Positions 11,221 through 23,700 of a DNA stretch of 64,000 nt are shown here, piece after piece. The notes beneath the pieces are model-generated. The model worked only from the letters and a program-made list of their open reading frames with translations. It was not told the origin of the DNA and searched no databases. The stretch spans positions 2,472,412 to 2,536,411 of the forward strand of contig NC_053120.1 of NCBI RefSeq assembly GCF_010015445.1. The letters are read 5' to 3'. Position numbers and translations under genes: made by a program. Position 1 is the first letter of the stretch. Every line of letters begins with the position of its first letter. The stretch comes from Perca fluviatilis (taxonomy: Eukaryota; Chordata; Actinopteri; Perciformes; Percidae).

Positions 11221-12052
11221 AGTGGATAAAATTACTTAGGCCATGACCTGAGAAGAAACACTTCCAGAAGTTTATCTGGGTTAACACTGCGTTAGCGTAT
11301 AATCGTGAGGATAAGCGACGGGACCGTATCGCTATCTTAAATGATCTCTAACCGAGTGTACACTAGTACATATATGTTATGCTCTCAAAACGATGGATTG
11401 AAAGTTAGGTACACCAGAAGTTTATGTAAATAACACTTGCCTGCTGGCTTCTGCTCTCTGCTGTTGTTGCTGCTGCTGTGAGACGAGTGCTTAGGGACAT
11501 CTACAAATTACAACACCGAAAAGAGATGCAACAAAAATATTTTTTAATTTAACTTATTTTTTAAAGTAAGTGCTGTAGTATAACTAGCAGGAGACAAATA
11601 ATAATTGAGGTAAGTTTGGAGACATTATCTTATTTAATCATTAAATTAATACATATTTTTGTTGTATCTCTTTTCGGTGTAGTAATTTGTAGATGTCCCT
11701 AAGCACTCGTCTAACTGCAGGTAGCAGCAGCAACAGAGAGCAGAAGAGAGCAGGCAAGTGTTCATAAACTTCTGGTGTACTTACAAACTTTCCAATCCAT
11801 AGTTTTATGAGTACATAACCTATTTGTACTAGTGTAGACCTTTGGTATCATTTCGGGCATTATTAGTGGGGTCATTTAAGAGATACAAACGTGGGTCCAT
11901 TAGCCCCGCGCTAAGCTACTCAGCGGCTAACGCTACTCTACGCTAACTCGCCCAGTGTTAGACCCAGGTGAAAAAAGCTTCTGGGGGGGTGTTTGGCTCG
12001 AGGTCATGGTGCAAAGGACCCTAGGGTGAATTACTCCGAACCATCACTTTAA
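11221..12052. mobile_element. long-palindrome MITE with TTAA flank
   Basis: Almost the whole 0.8 kb is one inverted repeat. The arm ATCTACAAATTACAACACCG near 11500 has its complement near 11680, and outer parts (CCATGACCT, TTAACACTG/CAGTGTTA) pair as well. The right end AATTACTCCGAACCATCACT is followed by TTAA (12049-12052). The left end abuts the right TTAG of the Kolobok-like element. No coding capacity is seen. Confidence 0.7.
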
Positions 12053-12663
12053 GCCGGGAGGACAACACAAGCATTAAAATGTGAAATCAAACAGCCGAGT
12101 TTATAACTTATCGAAAAAGTTTCTATATCAGAAATTTGGGTTTCTTTTAACCAAATTGTCAAAAAATAATGTGGATGGTTCTATATATGACGCTCTTCAC
12201 AAGTTACATAAAAGATCAGCTGAGTACTTTCATTGAATTTGGGTGTTTTATTAAATTTTATAGCATTTGGAGAGAAAAAATTATAAATAAATAACTTTAA
12301 AAAGAGTGACAAAAATTTCGGAAAAAACAACAAAACTTAAAAAAAGCCAGGAAAAAATGCCAAAAAATCGGTAAGAAGTGACAAAAAAAAGTATAAGAAA
12401 ATTTGCTGAAAAGCAACAGAAGTGTCGAAAAAGACGACCAAGACGTGAGTTAAATAGTAAATTTTGACCCAGAAAAATAAAAAGTAGCACTGTTGATGAG
12501 GACGACAACACAAACATTAAAATGTGAAATCAAACAGCCGAGTTTATTTATTTATTTATTTGATAGGGACAATGCTCATTGATCAACAGACAAATTACTT
12601 GCTGTAAACAAGCCAGAGTTAGCTACAAATGCTAGTTTCCAACTTATATAGTTTATAACTTAC

Positions 12664-12734
12664 ATCTTGTTAATGTCCACAGCTTCACTCTGCTCTGATG
12701 GTTCTCCCTTTCTGTGCTCTCAACACTTTATTAA
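12664..12734 (-). promoter_or_regulatory. candidate lectin promoter and 5' UTR exon, copy 1
   Basis: On minus, TTAATAAAG (12726-12734) is followed about 30 bp later by GAGAACCATCAGAGCAGAG, GTGGACATTAACAAGAT and a GTAAGT donor at 12663. Five copies of this block are conserved in the window, each upstream of signal-exon flanks, which suggests a transcribed non-coding first exon. Confidence 0.4.
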
Positions 12735-13078
12735 TCCTCTTCATACACTCTGGCGTCACTTTGAATATTAAAATATCAATATGTCAGATCTGTATCATGG
12801 CCTGGAAACCTCCCCCTGTTACCTTCATCTAAACATGTTTCTGTTATTATTTATTTAGTAACATAGAGCGGGAGAAAGCATGGACAAAAATTTATCCATA
12901 ACAAGATTAAGGAAGTCTCTTTCAAGGTTTTATTACACAAACTTGTGTTACAAAGATATAGGGCCCTATCTTGCACCCAGCACAATTGACTTGAGCAAGG
13001 CCCTTAAAGGTAACTTTCAGGATTATTTTACATGATTACTTACTGACTTTTGGAAACATGTTGCATTTATTAAAGTTA

Positions 13079-13198
<120 letters not shown>

Positions 13199-13647
13199 CA
13201 CACACACAGAGACAAACACACAAGTCAACAGTGTAACACCTTAAAATGTGACATTAGCATTCATATGTTTCCTGTTGGGGATTTTTTGAATTTGAGTTAA
13301 AGGAAATAATATGAAAATTATATGAATATGTTGGTGGAGTGAGGGGGAAACAGACAGAAGAACAGTCTGTCTTTATGTTTAGGGATACAGTGTATCACCC
13401 AGTCCCTCAGGATGCAAATCAGAGATTTAACTATTCATCACATTCAGCTGCATCAAAGGGAAACATTTGGGGTTTTTTTTTCAACCAGGACTCTATGTTC
13501 CCATGTGTTGGTGTCTCAGTGACTGATGGGAACAACTATCTTAAAAAATGGTCCAAAGAAAGAACCAAGCTGTAATGTAACCCTACAGGACAGATGTTCA
13601 GCAGCAGTTAGAGTCCACTAAAAGTTCTGTTGTTGCTGATTGATACA

Positions 13648-13739
<92 letters not shown>

Positions 13740-13798
13740 CACCCACACAGACACACACAAACACAGACACACAGACACACACAAACACAGATACACAT

Positions 13799-13850
<52 letters not shown>
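13648..13850 (+). repeat. compound CA microsatellite
   Basis: CA runs separated by CACAGACACA-type variants. The paralogous tract is 52338-52482. Confidence 0.95.
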
Positions 13851-13853
<3 letters not shown>

Positions 13854-14994
13854 ACTGTTAATACTCCACCAGTACTGTATACGCGCCACTCACCAACTTA
13901 TTACCACTGTACTGTTACTCTTATTTTTGGAATTCATGGTCAATAAACCTCTTTTAAAGGAAATTATACCACATTTTTGAGTCAAAAAAGCAGAAATTAT
14001 GAATTATTTTGACTAATATTAGAGTAATGTATGTTGATGGATAATCACAGTCTGGTGTAAGTCAAAGTTTAGTCCGAATACTGTTTTAGAAACCGTTTAC
14101 ATTGTTTTCAAATGCTATAAAATCTAAGGAAACACACAAAATGTGATGAAAGTATAGTGATCATTAATTGTACTTGTGAAGACCGTTGGAGGGAACCATC
14201 CATGTTAATTTTGGGTCATTTGTTTAAAAAGAAACCCATATTTCTGATATAGACATTTTGATAACGTGTCAAACTTGACCCGAAGACAACAGCAGTGTTA
14301 AGTATTGAGATATAAACAAAAAGAGTTTGAAGAAGACTTGTAAACCATATCATTATATAAATCAGATTTTACATGCAGTATTACGTTGAATAAAATCCCT
14401 CTTCTGCAAATCCACACAGACATTAAAATGTGAAATCAAACAGCCGAGTTAATAACTTATATAGTTTCTAACTTACATCTTTACAAACATTTAACCCTCC
14501 TGTGGAATTTGACCCATTTTCAAAGTGTCCATATCAGAAATTTGGGTTTCTTTCAACCAAATTGCCAAAAATGAACATAGATGGTTCCATTTAACGCTCT
14601 TCTGAAGTAAAATGAAGGATCAGTTCACTACTTTCATTGAATTTGGGGTATTTTATTCAATATTATAGCATATTTCTGCTTTTTAAACTAAAAAAATTAG
14701 GTTTATTGACTCTGATTTCCAAGAATAAGTGTAAAGGTCATGGTATAAGTTGTTAGTAGTGCCAATCAGTCAAACAAAGCGACAAAAAAGCAACAAAAAT
14801 ATCAAAAAAGCATAAAAAACGTTGAAAATAAATTCAATAAAAAGTGCTAACATCTCTTTATCCGTGAGGACAACACAGAAATTAAGATGTGAAATCAAAC
14901 AGCCGAGTTAATAACTTACATAACTTATATAGTTTATAACTTATATAACTTATATAGTTTATAACTTATATAACTTATATAGTTTATAACTTAC

Positions 14995-15078
14995 ATCTTG
15001 TGAATGTCCACAGCTTCTCTCTGCTCTGATGGTTCTCCCTCTCTGTGCTGACGGAGACTGCTGTCTACACTTTATTAA
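14995..15078 (-). promoter_or_regulatory. candidate lectin promoter and 5' UTR exon, copy 2
   Basis: The same block as at 12664, with TTAATAAAG at 15070-15078 and the GTAAGT donor at 14994. Short tandem TTATATAACTTATATAGTTTA units lie just inside the intron (14907-14990), as at 53520-53600. Confidence 0.4.
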
Positions 15079-15866
15079 TCCTCTTCATACTCTCTGGCTG
15101 TCATTTGAATATTAAAATATCAACGTGTCAGATCTGTATCGTCAGGCCCGGATTGGCTAATCGGGAGCATCGGGAGAATCCCGAAACATCCCTCTGTTAC
15201 CTTCATCTAAACATGTCTTTGGTATTCCTTTGAGTTTGACACACGTGATTTACATGAACATCCTGAAACTGCACATCAAAAACAAAGCCTGCTCTTATCC
15301 TTGACTTCTGAGGGAGATATGTTCAGTCTAATTTGTTAGTGCTGGTCTGCAGTGAACCCAAAGAGAGCTGATGTGGCCTATTTGCATCCCGGTTTTGATC
15401 CCCTAACGCTGATAGAAAGGCCTGGATTAACCCTCAGCTTGTCTTACCATCCACCATGCAGGCTTTGGTTTGGTTTTTCTGGGTAAATATTTCTAATTAA
15501 AACTTTTTTTTGGTGACGTTTTTGTCGCTTTTTGAAAAAAATAATTTGTCACTTTTTCCAATGTTTTTGTCACTTTTTCTTCCAATTGTTTTGTCACAAA
15601 TTTCCGATGTTATTGTCGATTGTTTTTGACACCTTTTTTTTTTTATTTCAACATTTTCTGTCTGCAGTGAACCCAAAGAGAATTGATGTCTTACCATCCA
15701 CCATGCAAGTGTTGGTTTGCTTTTTCTGGGTGAACATTTCTAATTAAAACTTTTTTTGGTGACGTTTTTGTCACTTTAAAAAAAAAAAACATTTCTCACT
15801 TTTTTCCGATGTTTTTGTCACTTTTTTTGGACTTTTTTTTCCAATTTTTTCCGATGTTCTTTGATC

Positions 15867-17062
15867 ATCATAGCCAGGGGTGCACATAACTTTTTCAGTG
15901 AGTTACTCAGGTGAGTACCAGCAGATGGTGTCTGGTACTCACCCCACATGTAGCATGGTCTTAATTAGTGCAGTCTTCCTCACTGTCCTCCTCAGTGCCG
16001 GCCCCACTGTCCTCTACTTCAGCTTCCTGCATGGTAGATGATGAAGATGCTGCAGATGCACCTCTCTGTCCTTGATTGAGCCCCCGATTAGCTGTCTCCA
16101 TCCACAGGTCAACAGCAGGCTTTGGGTCAAATGTCTCTGTGGTCTGCTTTGACAGGTGAAGGTGCATCAGGGCTGAGAGACGAGCACGTGACAGACGAGA
16201 TCTGTACTTGGTTTTTATGATGTTGAGATGTGAGAATCCCCTCTCACAAACTGCACTGCTTAAAGGCAGTGTAAGAGACGGCTTAACCACCGTGTTGATG
16301 TTGGAGTAAGCATCTGGGTTACTTGTATTTACTATTTGGACCAAGTCATACACAGAAGAGGCTTCCAGGCATTTTCCTGCCTGCTTTAAGCGCATCCATT
16401 TTGTCTCAGTGGTGTTTTTGTCAAGTTGCAAGGTGTCCTCATATTTCTTGAGAATGCTGCAAACTGTTCTGTTTCCAAAACTGTGGAGGTCTTGCATTTC
16501 CAGAGGCCATGTTGAAGGATCAAATACTAAAAAATGATCACATGACTTGAGGGAGTCATATCTGATTTCAAACTCTTCAATTAACTCCCTGAGTAAGTGT
16601 GTCTTGTCTCTGTCAGCATCAGCATTAGAAACAGTGTGTGCCCTGTGGCTTTCACCATCAAGCAGAAGTGTGAACTGTCCAATGGCCACCATGAGTTCAT
16701 CCTTACATTCTCCAGTGGTCAGCTTTTCCTTCTGAAACCTAATGGATGTGGTCTTCAAAATGTTGCCAATGTCAAGCATGTCTGACAGAAAGCACTGAAA
16801 ACGCTCTGTGCAGATATGCTGCGAGTCACTGTCATCACTCGTAGCCAGTTGCATTTTAATGGCTGGCAATAGTCTTGATATTTTTAACAGTGTTTCATGC
16901 CTCCATGCAGACCATCTGATATCATGAAACTCACCCAGTTTCACAAAGGAGATCCCATTTTCTTCACACAGCTTCTTCCGTGCAGCAATTTTTTTTGCTC
17001 CACCTTTCTGTAAATAAAACTGCAGCAGCTTGACCACAGAGCAATTAAATATCTCACAGTAA
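15867..17062 (-). mobile_element. hAT element, 3' half (copy 1)
   Basis: The end CAGGGGTGCACATAAC begins at 15875, preceded by ATCATAGC (15867-15874). The copy at 54546 has the same end and the same 8-bp flank, so both derive from one insertion that was later duplicated. The right half is missing: the sequence changes near 17063 into another repeat. Confidence 0.8.
15961..17062 (-). CDS. hAT transposase, C-terminal part
   Basis: A continuous minus-strand reading frame of about 365 codons ends at 15961. It has the RWSAWRHETL segment common to the hAT catalytic core and, near the C-terminus, LPLSSAVCERGFSHLNIIK followed by RLSRARLSALMHLHL, the hAT dimerisation region. The tail is acidic (AEVEDSGAGTEEDSEED). 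The usual N-terminal zinc finger and first catalytic segment are missing; the frame simply runs into foreign sequence at the right, so the first methionine is probably not a natural start. ZNF862-like host genes share this fold, but the nearby terminal repeat points to a transposon. Confidence 0.8.
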
Positions 17063-17498
17063 CGGTACGTATACACCGCCGCCGACTTGAGCTTCTAAAG
17101 ATACCAGAAGTCATTGATTTTCAATGGAAGCTTCTCTCAGCTGCAAGGAGCGTCAAATCTGTTGGCGTCGCGTTTTGGGCATTTTGAGCGTCCAGAGCGT
17201 CAATCAGAAAGTTGAACTTTGGTCAACTTTATGGTAACGAGCTATGACGGCGTTCAGCGGCAAACGGCAGCAAGCAGCTGCAAGCAGCGGCAAGCAGCGG
17301 CGAACGTCAGCAACCAATCGGAATATAGACAACCTTCCCGCTGGCTGATCCCAGAGAAACATACGATGTAAACTTTCATTCCTACCAGAACATTAGTTCA
17401 GAGAAAATGGAGGAAAAGCTCCTAATCGCTGTTGCTGGGTTCCCCTATCAGTTATGATATGACGTTGTTTGCGTATAGGGACCAGTTAACGTTACATG
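17063..17498 (+). mobile_element. Harbinger-like fragment with a MADF-type start
   Basis: The left end reads GGTACGTATACACCGCCGCC. At 17407 an ATG opens MEEKLLIAVAGFP and, after one frame change, YDMTLFAYRDQLT, which resembles the MADF/Myb-like DNA-binding partner of PIF/Harbinger elements. The frame then enters a minisatellite. No right terminus was found, so the family is tentative. Confidence 0.4.
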
Positions 17499-17637
17499 CC
17501 GTCACATGGTCTCTAAACAGTCACATGGTCTCTAAACAGTCACATGGTCTCTAAGCGGTCACATGGTCTCTAAACGGTCACATGGTCTCTAAACGGTCAC
17601 ATGGTCTCTAAACAGTCACATGGTCTCTAAACAGTCC
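17499..17637 (+). repeat. 19-bp minisatellite, about 7 copies
   Basis: The unit GTCACATGGTCTCTAAACA repeats about seven times with A/G variation at one position. It sits at the end of the MADF-like reading frame. Confidence 0.9.
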
Positions 17638-17941
17638 TCTCACGGTGAAGTCCTGCACGGATCAACAGCTGCTGGCTGCTCGCTCTGCCTGCATTCTGCT
17701 GCGGTTCAGCGGCTAACGAGCAAGCTAACTGCTAACAGACACCGCTGCGACCAACAAACAATACAAATTCTGTCCTTATATATGTAATTTATAAAAGGTT
17801 TCTAGTGTCAGTGTACTGGCCGTGCAGTCAGTGGCTGCTTGTGCTTTGTCTTCAATCGTGTGTTGAACATGTTCGAAGAACGCTGCCACGTCAGAGCGGC
17901 CAAAGCGTCACACAGCTTCCCTGTACTTTCTGACAAGAAAG
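17638..17941. other. unassigned sequence between repeats
   Basis: This includes a GC-rich stretch and a segment continuing from the Harbinger-like fragment or the following Tc1 fragment. No gene is supported. Confidence 0.3.
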
Positions 17942-18117
17942 AATCTAAAATATAAGACATGTTTTCAGTTATTTCACACTTTGTTGTTAAGTACATAATT
18001 CCATATGTGTTCATTCATAGTTTTGATGCCTTCAGTGAGAATCTACAATGTAAATAGTCATGAAAATAAAGAAACACATTGAATGAGAAGGTTTGTCCAA
18101 ACTTTTGGCCTGTACTG
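17942..18117 (-). mobile_element. Tc1/mariner end fragment
   Basis: On minus this reads TACAGTACAGGCCAAAAGTT and continues through CATTCAATGTGTTTCTTT and GACTATTTACATTGTAG. This is the familiar end of a teleost Tc1-type element. It runs inward for about 175 bp and stops; no transposase is present. Confidence 0.75.
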
Positions 18118-18196
<79 letters not shown>

Positions 18197-18235
18197 ATAT
18201 ATATATATATATATGTGTATACATATATAGATAAG
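18118..18235. repeat. (AT)n microsatellite
   Basis: A long AT run with a short GT interruption, starting at the TA next to the Tc1 end. Confidence 0.9.
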
Positions 18236-18651
18236 ACATAAGACAGTGTTTGAAGGTTAAAAAAGCGGCAAAAATGTCAGAAAAGGCAACAAAAACATTG
18301 AAAATGAGACAAAAACATTCCAAAAAAGCATCAAAAACATTAAAAAGTAACAAAGGCTTCGGAAAAAAGCCCAATTCTGAATATTGGGGGGTTAACCCCC
18401 CAACCCCTATAAATTAAACCGATGCGTTATGGCACCTCCAATTAATAAGTAAATTAATCTAATTGGCAGTTTCTTACGCAAACCGGGGGAGCGTTGAACA
18501 CCTTGTTGTGTGTGCAGTGCCTTTTTATTACCATAAGGTTACAGACACGTCTCTGCTGATTGGCTATCACCTGGGACACAGCCAATAAAATGAGAGAAAG
18601 CAATAACTCAAAGCTGTTTCACACCGTTCAGAGGAGACTTGTTATTCAACC

Positions 18652-18702
<51 letters not shown>

Positions 18703-19224
18703 ACCATAGCAACACGGTTACACCGTTTAGAGACTGACGTGCTCCAGTGTTTCCCTGTCTGTCTGTGATGAGTTCACTTGTCTGTAAAAACAGCAGGACA
18801 TTTGCCTACTATGTGTTAAAGTTATAGTTGAACAGGTGAAGATCTCGTTGTCTGTAGCTGCCTGTAGGAGCCACATACTGTATGTTGTTTATGGTCTCAT
18901 TTATATTATTTATTGATTATTATATTGTAGGTGGTGGACGTTTTCATCGCGGTTTGAGAGGAAGTGATAACATATGTGTTTACTTCACCTGTTCACCTGT
19001 TCACCTGTTGGGTTTTTGGGGCTTTGACAGAGAGGGGGTGAGCCTGGGAGAAAACCCTTTCTGTTGCCGCACTAACACACTTACCAACTTACTTACAGTT
19101 ACCGCGAAACTCTACTTGATCCTGGCTGTTGTGGGAGGAGGAAATAACGTAGAGACCCAGTTTCATGATGTGATAAGAGGATTTTGGGTTAGTGAAAAAA
19201 GAGGACCACTCTGTGGTTCAACAG
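18236..19224. other. 3' flank of lectin L2
   Basis: 18440-18800 is a reversed copy of 2170-2580, with a (GT)n run at 18652-18701. 18560 contains GATTGGCTATCACC, the uninterrupted version of the site hit by the hAT MITE at 42732. A 133-codon frame at 18882 has no recognisable domain and is not called. Confidence 0.45.
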
Positions 19225-20400
19225 TTTATTTAGACTCAGAGAAAACTATTCTTTGGTTACATAAAACTCAAGAAACAATGTGATCATCAGAAAAAGATTT
19301 TACAAAATATAACCATCAGATATTCACCAGAACTTGACACTTTAAGAGAAAGAAAAAATAACAACTTCAGAAAATAACAAATGGTAATCATTCATGTTCC
19401 AGGATTACATCCTCAGTTTAATATCTGCTGTCACATCTCTCCCCCAGAGGTTTGTTTCCTACATTTCCCAGAATGCCATTCAACAATCCCAGAGGACACA
19501 CAGTATGTCAACGTCACACCACTGCAAACAAAGTGAGTAAATGAATAAAACACATCCTTAACTTAAGTCAAAGTATTAATCCCACACTGTTAAAATGTAA
19601 AGTAAAACATCTATATTACAACTTTCTTCCTGAAATATTAAGATTTTTTTCTTGAAATATTACGATTTTTTTCCAAATATTACGTCTTTTTTACTTGAAA
19701 TATTACTTTTTTCTTAATATATTACGACAATTTTCTTGAAATGTTACGACTTTATTCCCGAAATATTATCTTTGAGATCTATAAGTAATGTACCTCATCT
19801 CAACAACATTATTACTGAAGTACAGTACTTGAGTAAATGTACTTAGTTACATTCTGCTGTTTTTACTTGGAACAGATGAAATTAAGCTGGTTGTCCACTT
19901 TTTTTTCTAAATATTAAAACTTTTTTTACTTGATGCAACGTAATTTCGTTCCACACTGAATGTTTTTTGGAATGACAATAAAATAATCTTGAAAATTTTT
20001 TCCCCGAAATATTACGACTTTTTTTTCTTGAAATATTTACTTTGAGATTTAAGTTCCTACATTTCCCAGAATGCCATTCAATAATCCCAGAGGACACACA
20101 GTATGTCAACGTCACACCACTGCAAACAAAGTGAGTAAATTAATAAAACACATCCTTAACTTAAAGTATTAATCCCACACTGTTAAAATGTTAATTTAAA
20201 GAATAATAAAAAGTAAAAGATTTATATTACAACTTTTTTCCTCAATATTATGATTTCCTTTTTAAAATATCACTTTTTTACTTGAAATATTACGATTGAT
20301 TTCCCAAAATATTATGATTTTTTACTTGAAATATTAACTTTGAGTAAAGTACCTCATCAACTTTTTTACTGAAGTAAAGTACTTGAGTAAATGTACTTAG
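19225..20400 (-). other. lectin L2 3' UTR
   Basis: AATAAA on minus is at 19225-19230, in the position matching 2054 and 36602. Two copies of the block with CATTTCCCAGAATGCCATTC (about 19460 and 20050) and A/T-rich tandem blocks fill it. Confidence 0.5.
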
Positions 20401-20759
20401 TTACATTTTTGGTGGTTTGTTCTTGGAACAGATGAAGTTAAGCTGGTTGTCATCGTCGATCAGTTTGACCCAAGTTCCCTCTCGGTCCATGGCTCCAGAC
20501 ATGTTGCAGTCGTCCCCAGGCTCGCCGGGCCCCCAGTTCTTGTAGTGGACCGTCTCGTCACTGACCCAGAACCAGAAGTCCAGAGTGCAGGTGTAGCGCA
20601 GTCCCAGCCACACGTAGGGAGTGGAGGCCATCTTGGCTCTCTCCTGGACCCAGCGCTGCTCGTCCAGGTTGGTGATGGAGACAAGGTCGCGATAATGATC
20701 TCTGCAGTAGTATAACGCGTCCTCCCAGATCATGCTCTGGTTGATCAGGATCACTGAAT
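20401..20759 (-). CDS. lectin L2 CTLD exon, type C (terminal)
   Basis: An intact terminal exon of 119 codons plus stop. It starts DSVILINQSMIWEDALYYC and includes DLVSITNLDEQRW, YVWLGLRYTC, FWFWVSDETVHYKNW, GPGEPGDDCNMSG, GTWVKL and NFICSK, and ends NKPPKM. The conserved cysteines and WLGL support a CTLD fold. EPG replaces the mannose-type EPN triplet and no WND follows, so classical calcium-dependent sugar binding is doubtful. The acceptor is CAG at 20760-20762. Confidence 0.85.
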
Positions 20760-23700
20760 CTGTCAGGGGAGAAGGGGAGTCAATCAGAGACAGAGTCAAT
20801 CAGGGGCGGAGTCAATTAGTGTCAGAGTCAATTAGCGGCAGAGACCCAAATGCTCTGCCCGTGGAGACAAACACAGGACAGTTTAAATAACAGCTGTAAC
20901 ATTTAATTATATATTTTGTGAAAACATTCGGGCTGCAGTTGAAAGTAAAATCTCAGCAGAAAACTGCGCTTTAAAATGTATCTGTCATTCTATTTTTAGT
21001 GCTGCTTTTTATATTCAATTCAACATCCAATTTGTTCAACAAAAGAAAGTAGGAAATTATTTCCTTTCATTTGTTTTAAATCTAACAGGCAGTTTGTTGT
21101 ATTTTAGTAGAGCTGAGAACACTTTATCTGTTTATTTATCGCGAGTTATATCATTATCAGAATATTCAACAACGATTATTCAACAACAATGAAGCTCATA
21201 CTGTACGACCATAATTCTTATAATAAACTAATAAATAAAGTGAATCATTAAACAGATGTAGATGTACAGTACCGTTAGATAGACCTTCTGATAAACTCAC
21301 CGTTGTAGCAGAAGAAGGTTTTTTTTTCATCACAGTCATCAGAGCTCCAATTTCCATTTATCGTAGTCATAGCACATGTCTTCTCAGGGTATTGTTTATG
21401 TCAGAGTCTCTGAACAGGCCGATCCAGAAAGGTTCTGCTTCTTTCCGGCGCTGTGTCTTGAAGTCTTCTAGCTGTTTGACTCCACTGATCAGGTCAGCGT
21501 GAGTTTTTCTGCAGTAGCTCTGAGCCTTTGTCCAGGTCATCTTAGAGGAACTGACAGAAAATGTCTTCTGTTTGTCTGGAACACACAGACAAACGTTTTG
21601 GTTTTTATTTAGTTTAGGTTAATTTAAAATCCTACATTATTCTTATTTCCAAACAATAATGTGATATCAATTCAGAGACTTTCTCCTCTGAAAAACACCC
21701 CCATAAGTGGTTTGTTCCAGCCTCATTCTGACCTATATTCATGTTTCTAGTGGCAGCGCCCTCTAGTGACCGTAGTAGTTCTGATTGGAGCAAAGCAGGA
21801 AGTAAGGTGAGGAAGTAGAAGAGCCTCAAATGCAAAATTACGAATCCCACTATGGCCACACGAAGACCCATTGCCGTGGCCACAGTGGTTGATTAGTTGG
21901 GGTTAGGCATTGACCTCGAGTTGTTGAGGTTAGGATAGCTGATTGGTCAGGGGATAGGATCTGAACAACTATGGTTACGTTACCTTGCGTAAGCATAGAT
22001 GCCTGGCCAATAAATGCTATTGAAGGGCAGGTCTTTGTGTGGCCATAGTGGGATTCCTAACCCTAACCCGTCCTGGTAGCGATCTTACGAATCCTACTAT
22101 GGCCACGCCAAGACCCGCCCTTCAATGGCTACTATTGGCCAGGCATCCATGCTTACGCAAGGTAACGTAACCTGATTAGTTCAGGGCCTATCCACCCATC
22201 CTCTGACCAATCGGCTATCCTAACCTTAACCACTCATGGTTAAATGCCTAACCCCAACCAATCAAGCTGCTATTGAAGGGCGGGTCTAGTAGGATTCGTA
22301 AGTTTGCGTCCTGGTAAGGATGCAAGTTGGGGGGGGTGATGAGTCAAACAAACACAGGACTTTCACCCAGTTTAAAAAGAAAAAAGGAAACACAGAGTTT
22401 TTTTTACTTTAGGGAACAAAAGGCACTACGTCATGTTCTGCGTCACATGGTAACCTTCAGGAAGTGATGTCATGTCTGATGTGAACCCAAACCTCCATCT
22501 TTTTATTAACTTAACTCAGTAGTTTTGGTGTCTAAATCCTAACCAAACTGGGACCGTTTCACAACGTTAACCACGTGTTTAAAACTGCCACCATTACCTT
22601 CTCTGGTTTAGATATGAGGATGGAAAACTCTCCTGTGGGTCAGATTAGAGAGGGGGGGGGACAAATGTCAGAACTACTATGACCACTAGAGGGCCGCCAC
22701 TACAAACATAAATATATATGTCAGAGTGATGGTGGAACAAAACACTTCTGGGGGAGTTTTTTAGGGGAGAACAGACTATATGCGCCACATGTTCTCACCA
22801 TCATAGCAGATACATTTATGCTTTTCAGTACAAGAGGCGTCATCCCATGTGTCATCCTTCATCCACACACAGTTCTCCTGATTGTTGAAATTATTCGGCT
22901 GTCCTGGAAACCATTTACTCTTGTTGTACTCCACCCCTGGCCGAGACCAGCGCCAGTCTCGCTGCAGCCCAATCCAGGCTCCGGCTGGATACTGTGCAGT
23001 CGTGGAGTTAAGGAGTCTCTTCATGTCTGTCTGGTTAGACACTGTGGCCAGGTCAGTGTGGTACTTTCTGCAATACTCTTGGGCTTCATTCCAGGTCTTA
23101 TTCTCTCCAATGAAGTGGTAGTCATACAGCTGACCCCCAATGGAGGAACACTGACCTGATAACAGAGAAAAAACTGCAGCGATGGAGCTGATAGCTAGAC
23201 AAGCATCTCTTCATTAAAGGTGCTGTAGGTAGGATTGTGAAGATCCAGGACTTAGCCAAAAAATGTTAACATCAACAACTTCTCAGTCCCTCCCCCCTCT
23301 TTCTGCTAAAACCCAAACGGTTTCCTAAGCCCTTCATCCCACGAGGGAGAATTAATGCGTGTGCATGAGCAGTGATTGACATGCAGTAAGACATCCCCCA
23401 CCCCTTGGCCCTGATTGGTGCATCTGAACAGGGAGCGGTGGATTTTTGCAAATCTCACTACAGGTAGGTGGTGCCATTTAAGATTTTTTCTTAAATTACC
23501 CGCTTCATGTTTTTTCTACTGGAACATAGGGTCAGTTTCAGCAAATATGACAGAAAGGTAGTTTTATAAGGCTTACCTACTGCAACTTTAAAAGGTAACT
23601 TTGTTTTGTTTTAAAACCTGGACTCTTTTTTTCCCATGTTTTTGTGTCTAAGTGACAGATGTCGGTGATTGTGAATGTGTGATTGTGTAAAGGTGTTCAC

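Larger units (their letters stand above)
5325..11222 (+). mobile_element. Kolobok-like DNA transposon, 5.9 kb, two genes
   Basis: The terminal inverted repeats are AGAGGTGATATTATGC at 5329 and its complement ending at 11218. The left side is flanked by TTAA (5325-5328) and the right by TTAG, a TTAA with one change. The paralogous flank at 50809-50820 reads straight through, giving an empty site. The TTAA target, the THAP-type N-terminus and the transposase motifs fit the Kolobok superfamily. A transposase gene runs on plus and a second, P2X7-ballast-like gene on minus; they overlap tail to tail near 9700-9920. Frameshifts in both genes suggest this copy is inactive. Confidence 0.8.

Noticed and set aside
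15961..17062. Domesticated ZNF862-like host gene
   Set aside because: The frame ends 86 bp from a hAT terminal repeat with a matching target flank and lacks the N-terminal finger; a transposon remnant is simpler.
18882..19283. 133-residue plus-strand frame
   Set aside because: No domain, no splice or coding support, and it overlaps sequence duplicated in lectin 3' flanks where the frame is not kept.
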